A stretch of 53,408 bases of DNA from Halorubrum californiense DSM 19288 (GCF_000336875.1 NZ_AOJK01000073.1:1-53408), one strand, 5' to 3'. Shown: positions 17,200 through 26,262, numbered from the stretch's first letter. Notes: generated from the letters alone by a model not told the origin. A program made the numbers and translations.

Positions 17200-18276
17200 A
17201 TGAACGGCGTCGAGTCCGGCCAGATCGATCGCGCGCTCGCGGCGGCGTTTCCGGATCGCCCCGTCGAGCGGCTGACCGGCGTCGGTCCCTCGTGGAACGG
17301 CGCCAACGAGACCGTCGGCGTGGTCTTCGCCGACGGAACGCGGGCGTTCCTCAAGGTCTCGCTCGCCGACGAGAGCCACCGGCTCGCTCGCGAGCGCACA
17401 GTTCTCCAATACCTGCTGACCCACGACCTCTTTCCGGTGCCCGAGGTGCTAGCAGCGGACCCGGGCGGCGACCCGGCGTACCTCGCGACCGCGCCGGCTC
17501 CGGGTCGCGGGCTCCTTGACCGCTATGCGACCGCGGGCGACGCGGAACGCGAGCGCCTGCTCCGGCGCGTCGGCGCCGCGCTCGCGGCGCTCCACGCCGA
17601 CCGGTTCGCGCGTCACGGGGAGATCGTCGGCCCGGGGACGGAGACTGGGAGCGCGGCAGAGGCGGCCGGAGGCGCGGCGGAGGCGAGCGAGGCCGCGCGG
17701 GGCGACGATGGGGACGCCCCGAGCGGCCTCTCGATCGAGTTCGCGTCGTGGACGGACGTGCTCCTCACGACGATCGAACGGACCCGCGAGATCGGCACCT
17801 CAGACCGGTTGTCGGACCACTACGATGCGGTGATCGACTGCGTCCGCGAGAACCGGGAAACGCTCGACGACGCGCCGGCCGCGCTGCTCCACGGCGACGT
17901 CACCAAACCGAACCTCTTCGTCGCGGGCGCGGGCGATGACCGGGACGCGTCCAGCCCGAGCGTGGCCGCGATAGATTGGGAGCTGTCCCACGTCGGCGAC
18001 CCCGTCCGCGACTTAGTGCGCGCCGAGGACCAACTGCTCAACGGCTTCGACTCGACAGGGCCGGAGCGGTTCGCCGCGGCCCTCCGGGAGGGGTACCGCG
18101 AGCGCGCCGGCGGCCTCCCGGCGGGATTCGAGCGTCGGCGCCCCGTCTACGAGGTCGTCAGGATGCTCGGGCGCTCCGGCTTCGTCGACCAGTGGACGAC
18201 GTACCTCGACGAGCCGCTCGACGCTTTGGTCGAGCGCGCGGACGCCGAGCTGCGGGCGCGGCTCGACGCGGTCTGA
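17200..18276 (+). CDS. Aminoglycoside phosphotransferase (APH)-family kinase
   Basis: A 358-residue kinase-like protein. The N-lobe has RAFLKVSLADESHRLARERTVLQYL with the ATP-binding Lys and helix-C Glu. The catalytic loop is LLHGDVTKPNLFV (Brenner motif HGDxxxxN) and the Mg2+ Asp is in AAIDWELSHVGDPVRDL. Such proteins phosphorylate small molecules (choline, homoserine, aminoglycosides); the substrate here is unknown. An Ala/Gly/Glu-rich insert lies near residues 145-170. The start at 17200 is chosen because TGTTAACA is centred 27-28 bases upstream; ATG 17191 is possible. It is divergent from the 735-residue protein gene. Confidence 0.85.
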   Translation: MNGVESGQIDRALAAAFPDRPVERLTGVGPSWNGANETVGVVFADGTRAFLKVSLADESHRLARERTVLQYLLTHDLFPVPEVLAADPGGDPAYLATAPAPGRGLLDRYATAGDAERERLLRRVGAALAALHADRFARHGEIVGPGTETGSAAEAAGGAAEASEAARGDDGDAPSGLSIEFASWTDVLLTTIERTREIGTSDRLSDHYDAVIDCVRENRETLDDAPAALLHGDVTKPNLFVAGAGDDRDASSPSVAAIDWELSHVGDPVRDLVRAEDQLLNGFDSTGPERFAAALREGYRERAGGLPAGFERRRPVYEVVRMLGRSGFVDQWTTYLDEPLDALVERADAELRARLDAV

Positions 18277-18337
18277 CCGGGAGAACGGGTCGACGGCGGA
18301 ACGAGGCCGGGACGGCGGTGGAACGGGGCCCCTCTCG

Positions 18338-19135
18338 TCAGCGGTTCCACGCCGCGTCGTCGGGGTCGATCTGCCGCTCGCCGGGGTCGAGCGCGTCGAT
18401 CTCGTCGAGATCGGCGTCGGGCAGGTCGACGTCGACCGCGCGGAGGTTCTCTCGCACGTGGTCGCCACGGGCCTTCGGGATCGGGACGATCCCGCGGTCG
18501 AGCGCCCACGCGAGCGCGGCGACCGCCGGAGAGCAGTCGTTGCGTTCGGCGATGTCGGCGATCGCCGGGTCGTCGAGGATCTCCCCGCGGCCGAGCGGCG
18601 AGTAGCCGACGAGGCGGTGGTCGAACTCCGCGGCGAGGGCGCGCAGTTCCGACTGTCGGAACCGAGGGTGACACTCGACCTGATGGGCCGCGATCGGCGC
18701 GTCGAGGACCTCTCGGGCCTCGCGCAGCAGGGCGGGGGTGAAGTTCGAGACGCCGACGTGATCCGTCACGCCCGCGTCGCGGAGGTCGTCGAACGCCGGC
18801 AGCGTCGCCGCCGCGTCGTACGCCCGGATCGGCCAGTGGACGTACAGGAGGTCGACGCGGTCGAGGCCGAGCCGATCGAGGCTCTCGCGCGCCGTCTCGC
18901 GGACGTCCTCGGGCGCGAGGTTCTCGGGGTGGACCTTCGTGGCGACGACCACGTCGTCGCGGTCGACGTCGCTCTCGGCGATCCCCGCGCCGACCGCGGC
19001 CTCGTTGTCGTACATCTGCGCGGTGTCGACGTGGCGGTAGCCGGCCTCCAGCGCCGCGGCGACGGTGTCGGTACAGGTCTCGGGGTCGTCGAGCCCGGAC
19101 GTTCCGAGCCCGATCGACAGGTCGAGCGGTGGCAC
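18338..19135 (-). CDS. Aldo/keto reductase
   Basis: A 265-residue NAD(P)H-dependent TIM-barrel oxidoreductase. The catalytic tetrad is Asp37 and Tyr42 (HVDTAQMYDNE), Lys67 (VVATKVHPE) and His100 (LLYVHWP). The nucleotide-binding end reads IVPIPKARGDHVRENL. The family reduces aldehydes and ketones; the physiological substrate cannot be predicted. It starts at GTG 19135, with a T-rich TATA-like TTTTTTATC about 25 bases ahead. It is convergent with the phosphotransferase gene and divergent from the TbsP-like regulator gene. Confidence 0.92.
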   Translation of the reverse strand: MPPLDLSIGLGTSGLDDPETCTDTVAAALEAGYRHVDTAQMYDNEAAVGAGIAESDVDRDDVVVATKVHPENLAPEDVRETARESLDRLGLDRVDLLYVHWPIRAYDAAATLPAFDDLRDAGVTDHVGVSNFTPALLREAREVLDAPIAAHQVECHPRFRQSELRALAAEFDHRLVGYSPLGRGEILDDPAIADIAERNDCSPAVAALAWALDRGIVPIPKARGDHVRENLRAVDVDLPDADLDEIDALDPGERQIDPDDAAWNR

Positions 19136-19255
19136 GCGTCCCCGTTCCGCCCGCGAGATAAAAAAGGCGCGCGAGCCGGCACGCCGCGGCCCGAGCGTCC
19201 GTGGACCCCTCGGCGGCCTACACAGTTAATCCGTCGCGCGCGCTATCGGGGGTCG

Positions 19256-20215
19256 ATGGCGACCGGTCCAGCACTCCCCTCGACCCCGGAGCCGCTCCCG
19301 CTGGGCGCGCTCTCGGACCCGATCCTCGTCGACCCTGGCCCGCGGCTGCTCCGCGCGGTCCTCGAGGCGTACCGCGAGGCCGCCCCGGCGCTCGTCGCCC
19401 CGAGCGTCGCGGACCTCGCGAGCGAGGCGGACGAAGGGGACGAGACCGACGAGGCGCGCGGAGACGACGACCTCGCTCCGTCCGAGCTCCCGTCGCTGCG
19501 CGTGTTCGCGGGCGAGGCCGCGGTCGACGCCGCGACCGCCGGGTTCCGTCCGGCGAGCCGACTCGCGGCGCTGCTCGACGCCGACGCGGTCGACCTGCGC
19601 GTCCTCGACGCGCCGCAGCCGAATCCGGTGCTGGCGGGGGCGGAGACGGGGTTCGCGCTGATCGGAACCGAGCGCGACGGGGCGGGCGGAGAGACGAGCG
19701 GAGAAACAAGCAGGGAGACGATCGGAGAGGTAGAGTGGCACCCTATCGGCGACGACGCCTCGCTGCGCGGGCGGTACGCGTCACGGTTCGCTGACGCCGA
19801 GCCGTACGGGCTCCGGACGCCGAGCCGGCGACGCGTGTACGAGGGGTTCGCGGCGCGGTGCGACGAGTCGGTCGCGGCCGCGGTGCTTCGGACGCTCGAC
19901 GCCGAGGTCGACTCGGAGACCTCGAAATCAATCGGTCCGGACTCGGAGGAGACCCGCCTCCGCGCCTACGCGGTCGGCGCCCGCGAGGGCGTCCTCGACC
20001 GGACCCTCCGGCGGGCCTGCGAGGACGCGGGGCTCGGGAGCCCGTCGACGTTCACGCGCATAAAGCGGCTCCTGCGGGAGGCCGACCTGATCGAGACGGT
20101 GTCAGAATCGCAGCCGGTCGGGCGTCCGCGGGAGCGGCTCGCGGCTCACACCGAACTCGCTGCGGCGGAGGCTCCCGAAGCGGTCGTCACGGCGGTTCGG
20201 AACGTGACGGAGTGA
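19256..20215 (+). CDS. TbsP-like transcriptional regulator (DUF5821-like)
   Basis: A 319-residue protein. The N-terminal part (DPILVDPGPRLLRAVLEAY, LRVFAGEAAVDAA, AGAETGFALIGTE) looks like a ligand-sensing domain, interrupted by two acidic low-complexity inserts near residues 60-80 and 140-155. The C-terminus has a winged-helix-like segment GLGSPSTFTRIKRLLREADLIET followed by GRPRERL. This layout matches, from memory, the haloarchaeal TbsP/DUF5821 regulators linked to sugar metabolism. A TATA-like GTTAAT lies 27-32 bases before the ATG at 19256. The exact family needs a profile search. Confidence 0.65.
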   Translation: MATGPALPSTPEPLPLGALSDPILVDPGPRLLRAVLEAYREAAPALVAPSVADLASEADEGDETDEARGDDDLAPSELPSLRVFAGEAAVDAATAGFRPASRLAALLDADAVDLRVLDAPQPNPVLAGAETGFALIGTERDGAGGETSGETSRETIGEVEWHPIGDDASLRGRYASRFADAEPYGLRTPSRRRVYEGFAARCDESVAAAVLRTLDAEVDSETSKSIGPDSEETRLRAYAVGAREGVLDRTLRRACEDAGLGSPSTFTRIKRLLREADLIETVSESQPVGRPRERLAAHTELAAAEAPEAVVTAVRNVTE

Positions 20216-20220
20216 GAAGG

Positions 20221-20326
20221 GCTCGAACGGCCGTCTTCGAGCGTCAGCCCGGCCGTTTCAGCATGATACAAGGTGGTGCCTCCGACCTCAAGGAGCGAGC
20301 GCAGCGAGCGAGTAGGCCGGGGTAGT
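20221..20326. other. Hairpin and purine-rich repeat between convergent genes
   Basis: Six bases after the regulator stop is a perfect hairpin GCTCGAA (20221-20227) and TTCGAGC (20236-20242). Further on, GAGCGAGCGCAGCGAGCGAG (about 20297-20316) is a short direct repeat of GAGCGAG type common in haloarchaeal intergenic DNA. It may help end both converging transcripts; there is no T-tract. Confidence 0.35.
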
Positions 20327-21847
20327 TTACTCGTCCTTCGTCTTGATGTCCGCCGAGAGCCCCTGCGCCATCTCGATCTCCTTCGAGTTGTTCAGGGTCC
20401 ACGCGGTGCGGTCGGTGACGGCCTCGATGGCCTCGCGGGCGGAGGGGTAGCCGTTGCCGGACTTCTTCACGCCGCCGAAGGGGAGCTGGACCTCGGCGCC
20501 GATGCACGGGAGGTTCCCGTACGCCAACCCAAGCTCGGCGTGGTCGCGGTAGTAGTTGATCTGCCGGTAGTTCTCGGAGATGATCGCGCCGGCGAGGCCG
20601 TAGTCGGTGTCGTTCTGGATCTCTACGGCCTCCTCGATGTCGCCGTCGTACTCCATGAGCGCGACGTGGGGGCCGAACACCTCCTCGCGAGTACAGGTGA
20701 GGTCGGCGTGGGGATCGGCCTCGTAGACGAACGGCCCGACCCAGTAGCCGTCCTCGTGGCCGTCGGGGATCTCCTCGTCGTCGAGCTCTGTCCGGTCAAC
20801 GAGGACGTTGACGCCCTCCTCGCGGGCCGCCTCGTTGTTCCGGGTGACCTTCTCGCGGTGTTCCGCCTCGATGAGCGGCCCCATGAAGGTGTCCTCGTCG
20901 AGCGGGTCGCCGACCGCGACCGACTCCGCCACCTCGACGAACCGCTCTTTGAACTCGTCGTACACGTCCGTGTGGACGATCAGGCGCTCGGAGGAGACGC
21001 AGCGCTGGCCGGTGGTCTTGAACGAGGACATCACCGCCGAGTGGACCGCGACGTCGAGGTCCGCCTCCTCGGTGACCACGATGGCGTTCTTCCCGCCCAT
21101 CTCGCAGGCCGCGCGCTTGCCGGCGACGCCGCCGAGCTTGTCCTGGATGTGGTGGCCGACCTCGGCCGACCCGGTGAAGATGACGGTCTCGACGTCCTCG
21201 TTCTCGACGATCGCGTTGCCGGCGTCGCCGAACCCTTGGACCATGTTGAACACGCCGTCGGGGATCCCGGCGTCGTCGAACATCTCCGCGATGATCTGCG
21301 CGCACCACGGCGTCTGCTCGGCCGGCTTGAACACGACGGTGTTCCCCTCGACCAGCGCGATGGCCATGTGCCAGTAGGGGATGGCGACCGGGAAGTTCCA
21401 CGGCGTGATACAGCCGGTGACGCCGCGCGGCTTCCGGCGCATGTACGCGTCCTTCGAGGGGATCTCCGAGGGGACGATGTCGCCCTTCGGGTGTCGGGCG
21501 TCGCCCGCGGCCCACTCGACCATGTGCGCGGCCTCGACCACGTCCGCTTTCCCCTCGCTTATCTCCTTGCCGCACTCCTTGGTGACGATCGCTCCGAGTT
21601 CGTCGGTGCGGTCGCGGAGCTCGTGGTACACGTCCCAGAGATACTCCGCGCGCTGGATCCGCGAGAGCTCGCGCCACTCCTCGAACGCCGCGTCCGCGGC
21701 GTCGACCGCGCGGTCGACGTCGTCGGGGGTCCCCTGTCGGAACTCCCCGAGCGTCTCCCCCGTCGCGGGGTTCTCGCTCTCGAACGTCTCGGACCCGTCG
21801 CCGTCGACCCACTCGCCGTCGATGTAATGCTGGTAGGGCTGCGCCAT
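20327..21847 (-). CDS. NAD(P)-dependent aldehyde dehydrogenase
   Basis: A 506-residue aldehyde dehydrogenase that oxidises an aldehyde to an acid. Catalytic residues are Asn151 (PWNFPV), Glu249 (CEMGGKN) and Cys283 (TGQRCVSS); the coenzyme turn is FTGSAEVG. Features such as TPWCAQI and EVQLPFGG resemble semialdehyde dehydrogenases (2-oxoglutaric or piperideine-6-carboxylate type), but substrate is uncertain. Start at MAQPYQHYIDGEW (21847) is preferred over longer readings because a TATA-like GTTATTTGG sits 27-33 bases ahead and the family begins here. Confidence 0.9.
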   Translation of the reverse strand: MAQPYQHYIDGEWVDGDGSETFESENPATGETLGEFRQGTPDDVDRAVDAADAAFEEWRELSRIQRAEYLWDVYHELRDRTDELGAIVTKECGKEISEGKADVVEAAHMVEWAAGDARHPKGDIVPSEIPSKDAYMRRKPRGVTGCITPWNFPVAIPYWHMAIALVEGNTVVFKPAEQTPWCAQIIAEMFDDAGIPDGVFNMVQGFGDAGNAIVENEDVETVIFTGSAEVGHHIQDKLGGVAGKRAACEMGGKNAIVVTEEADLDVAVHSAVMSSFKTTGQRCVSSERLIVHTDVYDEFKERFVEVAESVAVGDPLDEDTFMGPLIEAEHREKVTRNNEAAREEGVNVLVDRTELDDEEIPDGHEDGYWVGPFVYEADPHADLTCTREEVFGPHVALMEYDGDIEEAVEIQNDTDYGLAGAIISENYRQINYYRDHAELGLAYGNLPCIGAEVQLPFGGVKKSGNGYPSAREAIEAVTDRTAWTLNNSKEIEMAQGLSADIKTKDE

Positions 21848-21936
21848 GTTCGAGGCTTCTGGTCGGCACGTCCAAATAACCCACCCTACCATGGTCGGCA
21901 AGGTCTTTCTCATGCGGTGCCAAACATAACGGGCCA

Positions 21937-22176
21937 ATGGCGACAACCGACGCGGAAGTGGCGGGCGAGTGGGCCGGAACCAGGCTCACGCTCGATCTGT
22001 GGCATCCGAACTGCTGGGCGATCGAGGCGACGAGCAGGACCGACGGCGGCGTGCTCGCACACGCGATCTACAACTCACCGGTGGCCGAGAGCGAGGCGCC
22101 CAACATGGTGAACGGCCTGTTCACAGCGTTCGGAGACACGAACGAGGAGGTCTCGCAGCTGTACCTCGGCGGCTGA
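21937..22176 (+). pseudogene. N-terminal remnant of a Bat-like (HTH-10) regulator
   Basis: A 79-residue ORF. GTRLTLDLWHPNCWAIEAT followed by LAHAIYN and NGLFTAFGDTNEEV matches the start of haloarchaeal bacterio-opsin-activator-like regulators as I remember them. Those proteins continue for over 200 residues to a C-terminal HTH_10 domain. Here the match stops near residue 72 and the frame ends with QLYLGG. The following 140 bases show no continuation in any frame. It is therefore most likely a decayed fragment, although a functional short protein cannot be ruled out. Confidence 0.5.
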
Positions 22177-22315
22177 GTCGCCGCCGTCCCTTTTCGCCGT
22201 CCGAATCACATGACCGCCGGTATCGAACGCGACGCCTTCCCCTTCGCTCCGCTCACGTCAGCGAGCGCGCGGAGGCGCCCGACGGGTCGGCCGACCCGAC
22301 CGGGGAGAGCGCGTC

Positions 22316-23113
22316 CTATGCGGTCCGTTTCTCCAGCTCCCCTTTCAGCTCCGCCCCCCCGAAGTCGTGGTCGGGTCGGATCGCGACGAAGTCGAGGAAC
22401 CGACGCGCCGCGAGGAGCTCGTCGGCCGAGTAGCTCGACAGCGCGGCGTCGATCGTGTCCGACGCGCCGACGAGCGGCTCCAGCGCGGCGAGCGCGCTCG
22501 CGAGGTCGTACGCCCGGGCCGCCTCGCGGCCGTCCTCGCTCACGCGGGTCGCGTCGATGACGTACAGCTCCCCGTCGGCGACGAGGACGTTCTCGGCGCG
22601 GAGGTCGCCGTGCGCGAGCCCCGCGTCGTGGACCGTCCGCAGCGTCGCGAACAGGTCGGGCGCGAGCCGGGCGACCGCCTCGGGGTCCAGCTCGCCGAGG
22701 GTGCGGAACTCCGGGAGGTACTCCAACACGAGCACGCCGAGGTCGCCGACCTCGAACGCCTCGATCGGCTCGGGCGCGTTGACGCCGAGTTCGCGGACGC
22801 GCCGGGTCGCCTCCAGCTCGTGGCGCGCCATCTCGTAGGGGGTCTCGTGGCGCTCGAAGAACCCCCCCGTGCCGGCCGAGAACGCCCCGAGGTTCCGCCC
22901 CGTCGTGAACAGCGCGTGGACGAGCGTGTTCTGTCGGGTGATCACCTTCACGAAGAGGTCGTCGTCGACGACCATCGGCGTCGAGAGCCAGTTGTCGGCG
23001 TCGAGGAACCGCACGCGCATCTCGTCGCGGTCGTACCGGTCCGCCAGCTCGCGCGCGACCCGCTCGATGTCGGGCCAGTCGACGCGCCCGCGAACGAGCT
23101 GCCGGAACTCCAT
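22316..23113 (-). CDS. RIO-type serine/threonine protein kinase
   Basis: A 265-residue atypical protein kinase. The ATP-binding strand is DDDLFVKVITRQNTLVHALF (Lys in FVKV), the catalytic loop is GLAHGDLRAENVLV (HGDxxxxN) and the metal Asp is in YVIDATRV. The middle (GVLVLEYLPEFRTLGEL) is the hinge region. RIO-family kinases act in ribosome maturation or signalling; this one is a shorter haloarchaeal type with unknown target. A TATA-like ACTTATGAG is about 27 bases before the ATG, so it is leaderless and monocistronic. Confidence 0.85.
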   Translation of the reverse strand: MEFRQLVRGRVDWPDIERVARELADRYDRDEMRVRFLDADNWLSTPMVVDDDLFVKVITRQNTLVHALFTTGRNLGAFSAGTGGFFERHETPYEMARHELEATRRVRELGVNAPEPIEAFEVGDLGVLVLEYLPEFRTLGELDPEAVARLAPDLFATLRTVHDAGLAHGDLRAENVLVADGELYVIDATRVSEDGREAARAYDLASALAALEPLVGASDTIDAALSSYSADELLAARRFLDFVAIRPDHDFGGAELKGELEKRTA

Positions 23114-23226
23114 ACCGGCGGCACGCGGCGACGCCTCATAAGTCGTCGGCTCGCGGACCGCGCCCCGTGCCGCGGTCTGTCACGGACGTTCGCATCGTTT
23201 ATGCCGGCGGGTCGCAATTCTTGCCC

Positions 23227-24375
23227 ATGGACTTCGAGGTACCCGCGGAACACCGGATGATACGCGACACCGTTCGGGAGTTCTGCGAGGAGGAGATAGC
23301 GCCCATCGCGCAGGATATCGAGGACGAACACCGGTTCCCCGACGAGGTGTTCGACTCCCTCGCGGAGCTCGACATGATGGGGATCCCCGTCGCCGAGGAG
23401 TACGGCGGGCTCGGCGGCGACCAGCTGATGTACGCCCTAGTCACGGAGGAACTCGGGCGCGTTTCCGGTGGGATCGGCCTCTCGTACGCCGCGCACACCT
23501 CGCTCGGCGCGAAGCCGATCGACCTGTTCGGCACCGACGAACAGAAGGAAGAGTGGCTCCGCCCGCTCGCGGAGGGCGAGGGGATCGGCGCGTGGGCGCT
23601 CACGGAGCCGGGCAGCGGCTCGGACGCCTCCGACATGGACACGACGGCCGAGTACGACGCCGACGCGGGCGAGTACGTCCTGAACGGCACGAAGCAGTTC
23701 ATCACGAACGCGAACGTCGCGAACTCGATTCTCGTGAAGGCCGTCACCGACCCGGGCGCGGGATACGACGGCATCTCGACGTTCATCGTCGACCCCGAGA
23801 ACGACGACGGGTTCGAGGTGACGACCGTCTGGGACAAGATGGGGCTCAACAGCTCGCCGACCTGCGAGATCGCTTTCGATAACGTGCGGATCCCGGAGGA
23901 CCGACTGCTCGGCGAGGAGGGCGAGGGGTGGACACAGACGATGAAGACGCTCGACGGCGGCCGGATCTCCATCGCCGCGCTCTCCGTGGGGCTCGCGCAG
24001 GGCGCCTACGAGGCCGCGAAGGAGTACGCGGGCGAGCGCGAGCAGTTCGGCAAACCGATCGCGAAGTTCGACGCGATCCGCGACAAGGTGGTCCACATGC
24101 ACCGCCAGACCGAGCGCGCGCGCCTCCTCACGCACAAGGCGGCGACGAGGTACGACGCCGGCGAGTCGGTCACCCAAGAGTCGGCGCTCGCCAAGCTCGA
24201 CGCCAGCGAGGCGGCCCGCGAGGTGGCCGAGGAGGCGGTCCAGACGCTCGGCGGCTACGGGTACACCACCGACTTCGCGCCGCAGCGCTTCTACCGCGAC
24301 GCGAAGCTGATGGAGATCGGCGAGGGGACCAGCGAGATCCAACACGTCGTCATCGGGCGGGAACTGGGCCTGTAG
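23227..24375 (+). CDS. Acyl-CoA dehydrogenase
   Basis: A 382-residue FAD enzyme that introduces the alpha-beta double bond into acyl-CoA in fatty or branched-chain acid oxidation. Signatures are GAWALTEPGSGSDASDM (FAD contact), YVLNGTKQFITNA, and the catalytic base Glu366 in IGEGTSEIQ. Start at 23227 is supported by family length and a TATA-like GTTTATGCC about 27 bases ahead; the longer open frame upstream is not conserved-looking. A second paralogue lies at 50738-51883. Confidence 0.93.
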   Translation: MDFEVPAEHRMIRDTVREFCEEEIAPIAQDIEDEHRFPDEVFDSLAELDMMGIPVAEEYGGLGGDQLMYALVTEELGRVSGGIGLSYAAHTSLGAKPIDLFGTDEQKEEWLRPLAEGEGIGAWALTEPGSGSDASDMDTTAEYDADAGEYVLNGTKQFITNANVANSILVKAVTDPGAGYDGISTFIVDPENDDGFEVTTVWDKMGLNSSPTCEIAFDNVRIPEDRLLGEEGEGWTQTMKTLDGGRISIAALSVGLAQGAYEAAKEYAGEREQFGKPIAKFDAIRDKVVHMHRQTERARLLTHKAATRYDAGESVTQESALAKLDASEAAREVAEEAVQTLGGYGYTTDFAPQRFYRDAKLMEIGEGTSEIQHVVIGRELGL

Positions 24376-24417
24376 GCGGTCTCGCCGCCCGCTGCGGCCT
24401 CCGGTTTCCCCGCCGAC

Positions 24418-25008
24418 TCAGGGGAACTCCACGAGGTCGTCGTCGACCGCGCGCAGGCTCTCGGCGAGCCGCGAGTCCCCCGGGACCGCTCTTTTGAACG
24501 GATCTGATCCGAACGTCACCTCGCCGTTGACGGAGACGAGTCCGAGGTCGGCCGGGTCGCCGTCGAGGCCGGTCAGGAACGCCACGGTGCGGACCGCGGG
24601 CACGTCCCCCGCCCTCGCGTCCGGGTCGACGGAGCCGTACAGCGTGCGGTTGGTCGCGACGTGGTAGACGCAGGTCGGCGTCGGCGCGAAACAGAGCAGG
24701 TAGCGGGCGCCCGGCTCGGCTCGGCCGAGTTTGGGGCGGAGCGCGTGGCGCTCGTCGGCGTGGAAGTACCGCTCCATCCGACGGTACTGCCGGAGGACCT
24801 CGTTCGCGCCGGTGGCGCGGCGCACCGCGGCGTCCGCTTTGAGCTCGATCACGCGATCGACCGGCTCGGGCGTCCGCGTCCGGACGAGCAAGTCGACGAC
24901 CCCCTCCCGCCCGTCGGCGTCGTACGGCTCTTCGAGCCGGATCGCCGGGCCGTCGACCGTCGCCTCGTAGTGTTCGACGAGTCGGGTCGCCAGCGCGTCT
25001 TCGCGCAT
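24418..25008 (-). CDS. Hypothetical protein with PD-(D/E)XK-like signature
   Basis: A 196-residue protein. Near residues 30-70, GREGVVDLLVRTRTPEPV then DRVIELKADAAV gives the order Asp, about 15 residues, Glu-Leu-Lys seen in PD-(D/E)XK nuclease folds, with an upstream glutamate in the first helix. The rest (NEVLRQYRRMERYF, ARYLLCFAPTPTCVYHVA) fits the alternating strands and helices of that fold. Nuclease activity is inference only. Start at ATG 25008 has GTTTATCGC about 28 bases ahead. No partner methylase or defence gene is adjacent. Confidence 0.7.
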   Translation of the reverse strand: MREDALATRLVEHYEATVDGPAIRLEEPYDADGREGVVDLLVRTRTPEPVDRVIELKADAAVRRATGANEVLRQYRRMERYFHADERHALRPKLGRAEPGARYLLCFAPTPTCVYHVATNRTLYGSVDPDARAGDVPAVRTVAFLTGLDGDPADLGLVSVNGEVTFGSDPFKRAVPGDSRLAESLRAVDDDLVEFP

Positions 25009-25155
25009 TGCTCGCCGGGAGGGTCCGGAGCGCGATAAACCCGCCCCTCGCGCCGCGGCGTGACCGGCTTTCTTCAGGATCGTTCGGGAGTAATTCTTTC
25101 CCGCAAACCGAGAGCAGTCCGGGGGTTTGTAAGGCTCCAACCCCTACTATAGGTG

Positions 25156-25689
25156 ATGTCTGATAACCTGTCCAGACGGCGGTATCTCGCCGGAACCGGC
25201 GCCGCGCTGACCATCGGAACGCTCGCCGGCTGTTCCGGCGGCGACGGTGGTGACGGCGGCGACGGATCCGAGGGCTCTGACGGCTCCGACGGCGGCTCCG
25301 GCGGCGGGAGCGCCGTCGAGGACGTGCCCAGCGAGATCGACGAGTACCTCTCGGACGCCCGCATGTACGAGGGTACCATCATGGACTTCACCGGGCAGGA
25401 CGAGGTGACCGTTCAGGTAGGCGCCGGCGACGTCGGGTTCGCCTTCTCGCCGGCGGCGATCCGCATCGACTCCAGCACGACCGTCGTCTGGGAGTGGACT
25501 GGGACCGGCGGCGGGCACAACGTGGCCTCGGTCGAGGGGTCGGAGTCCGACTTCGACAACGGAGAGACCGTCGCCGAGGAGGGGTACACCTTCGAGCAGT
25601 CGTTCGACAACACGGGCATCCAGCTGTACCAGTGTACGCCCCACCAGGCGAACGGGATGCTCGGCGCGATCGAAGTCGTCGAGGCGTAA
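25156..25689 (+). CDS. Halocyanin (blue copper lipoprotein)
   Basis: A 177-residue blue copper protein. MSDNLSRRRYLAGTGAALTI...TLAGC gives a twin-arginine signal and lipobox Cys26, followed by a Gly/Ser/Asp linker to about residue 52. Copper ligands are His121 (GGGHNV), Cys160 and His163 (YQCTPH) and Met168 (NGMLG). It is probably anchored to the outer face of the membrane as an electron carrier. It lies one gene from a small oxidase subunit, suggesting a link to respiration. TATA-like TTTGTAAGG about 27 bases ahead; a T5 tract follows the stop. Confidence 0.93.
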   Translation: MSDNLSRRRYLAGTGAALTIGTLAGCSGGDGGDGGDGSEGSDGSDGGSGGGSAVEDVPSEIDEYLSDARMYEGTIMDFTGQDEVTVQVGAGDVGFAFSPAAIRIDSSTTVVWEWTGTGGGHNVASVEGSESDFDNGETVAEEGYTFEQSFDNTGIQLYQCTPHQANGMLGAIEVVEA

Positions 25690-25725
25690 GCGGGCCGCTG
25701 CGGGCCGTTCGGACGCGATGCGTGC

Positions 25726-25730
25726 TTTTT
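25726..25730 (+). terminator. T-tract terminator after halocyanin
   Basis: TTTTT 37 bases after the halocyanin stop, preceded by the direct repeat GGGCCGCTGC/GGGCCGTTCG. Short T-runs end many haloarchaeal transcripts. Confidence 0.4.
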
Positions 25731-25743
25731 CGGCGTGACGGCG

Positions 25744-26262
25744 TTAGGAGAGGTACGACCAGCGGACGTCGACGATCCGGTCGTGTTCGCTGGTGACCGT
25801 CGGCCGCGCGAGGTGGTCGTTGGCGTTGGCCCCGACGTCGGCGAGGTGCGAGAGCGCCGCTTCGAGGGTGCGGTCCGAGCGCTCGACGGCGGAATCGCGC
25901 TCGTAGGGGGCGTCGATCGGGTTCTCTCGGGAGTTCGCGATCGCGATCTCGTCGGTGAGGTCGCCGCCGATCGCATGCGGCGGCTGGTGGAAGTGCCAGT
26001 CGCCGACGGTGAGGAACAGCCACACGTCGCCGTTGATGGCGTGGTACTCGCCGGTGACCCGGTCGGCGTCGTACGCGACGACGCGGGAGAGGACCGCGGT
26101 CTTGAGCCGGTAGAGGGCGTCCTTCCGCGCCGAGCGGACGTTGCTCTCGGTGACGTCGCCGCGCTCGTAGGCCGCGGTGGCCTCGTCGGCGAACTGCTTC
26201 GCGACCTTGTTGACGACGTACAGCGATTCGAGCAGGTCGTCCGTCGGTTCGAGCGGAGTCAC
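25744..26262 (-). CDS. Conserved-looking haloarchaeal protein, function unknown
   Basis: A 172-residue acidic protein starting at GTG 26262 (MTPLEPTDDLLESLYVVNKV). The N-terminal half is helical (VAKQFADEATAAYERGD, SARKDALYRLKTAVLSRVV). The middle carries WLFLTVGDWHFHQPPHAI with several aromatic residues and histidines (GDWHFHQPPH), which might bind a metal or RNA. No Cys, signal peptide or membrane segment. A TATA-like CCTATACG lies about 50 bases upstream, implying a short leader. I do not recognise the family. Confidence 0.7.
   Translation of the reverse strand: MTPLEPTDDLLESLYVVNKVAKQFADEATAAYERGDVTESNVRSARKDALYRLKTAVLSRVVAYDADRVTGEYHAINGDVWLFLTVGDWHFHQPPHAIGGDLTDEIAIANSRENPIDAPYERDSAVERSDRTLEAALSHLADVGANANDHLARPTVTSEHDRIVDVRWSYLS

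Noticed and set aside
20273-22111. A 600-codon plus-strand frame opposite the aldehyde dehydrogenase
   Set aside because: Antisense shadow of a well-recognised enzyme; no motifs and no promoter of its own.
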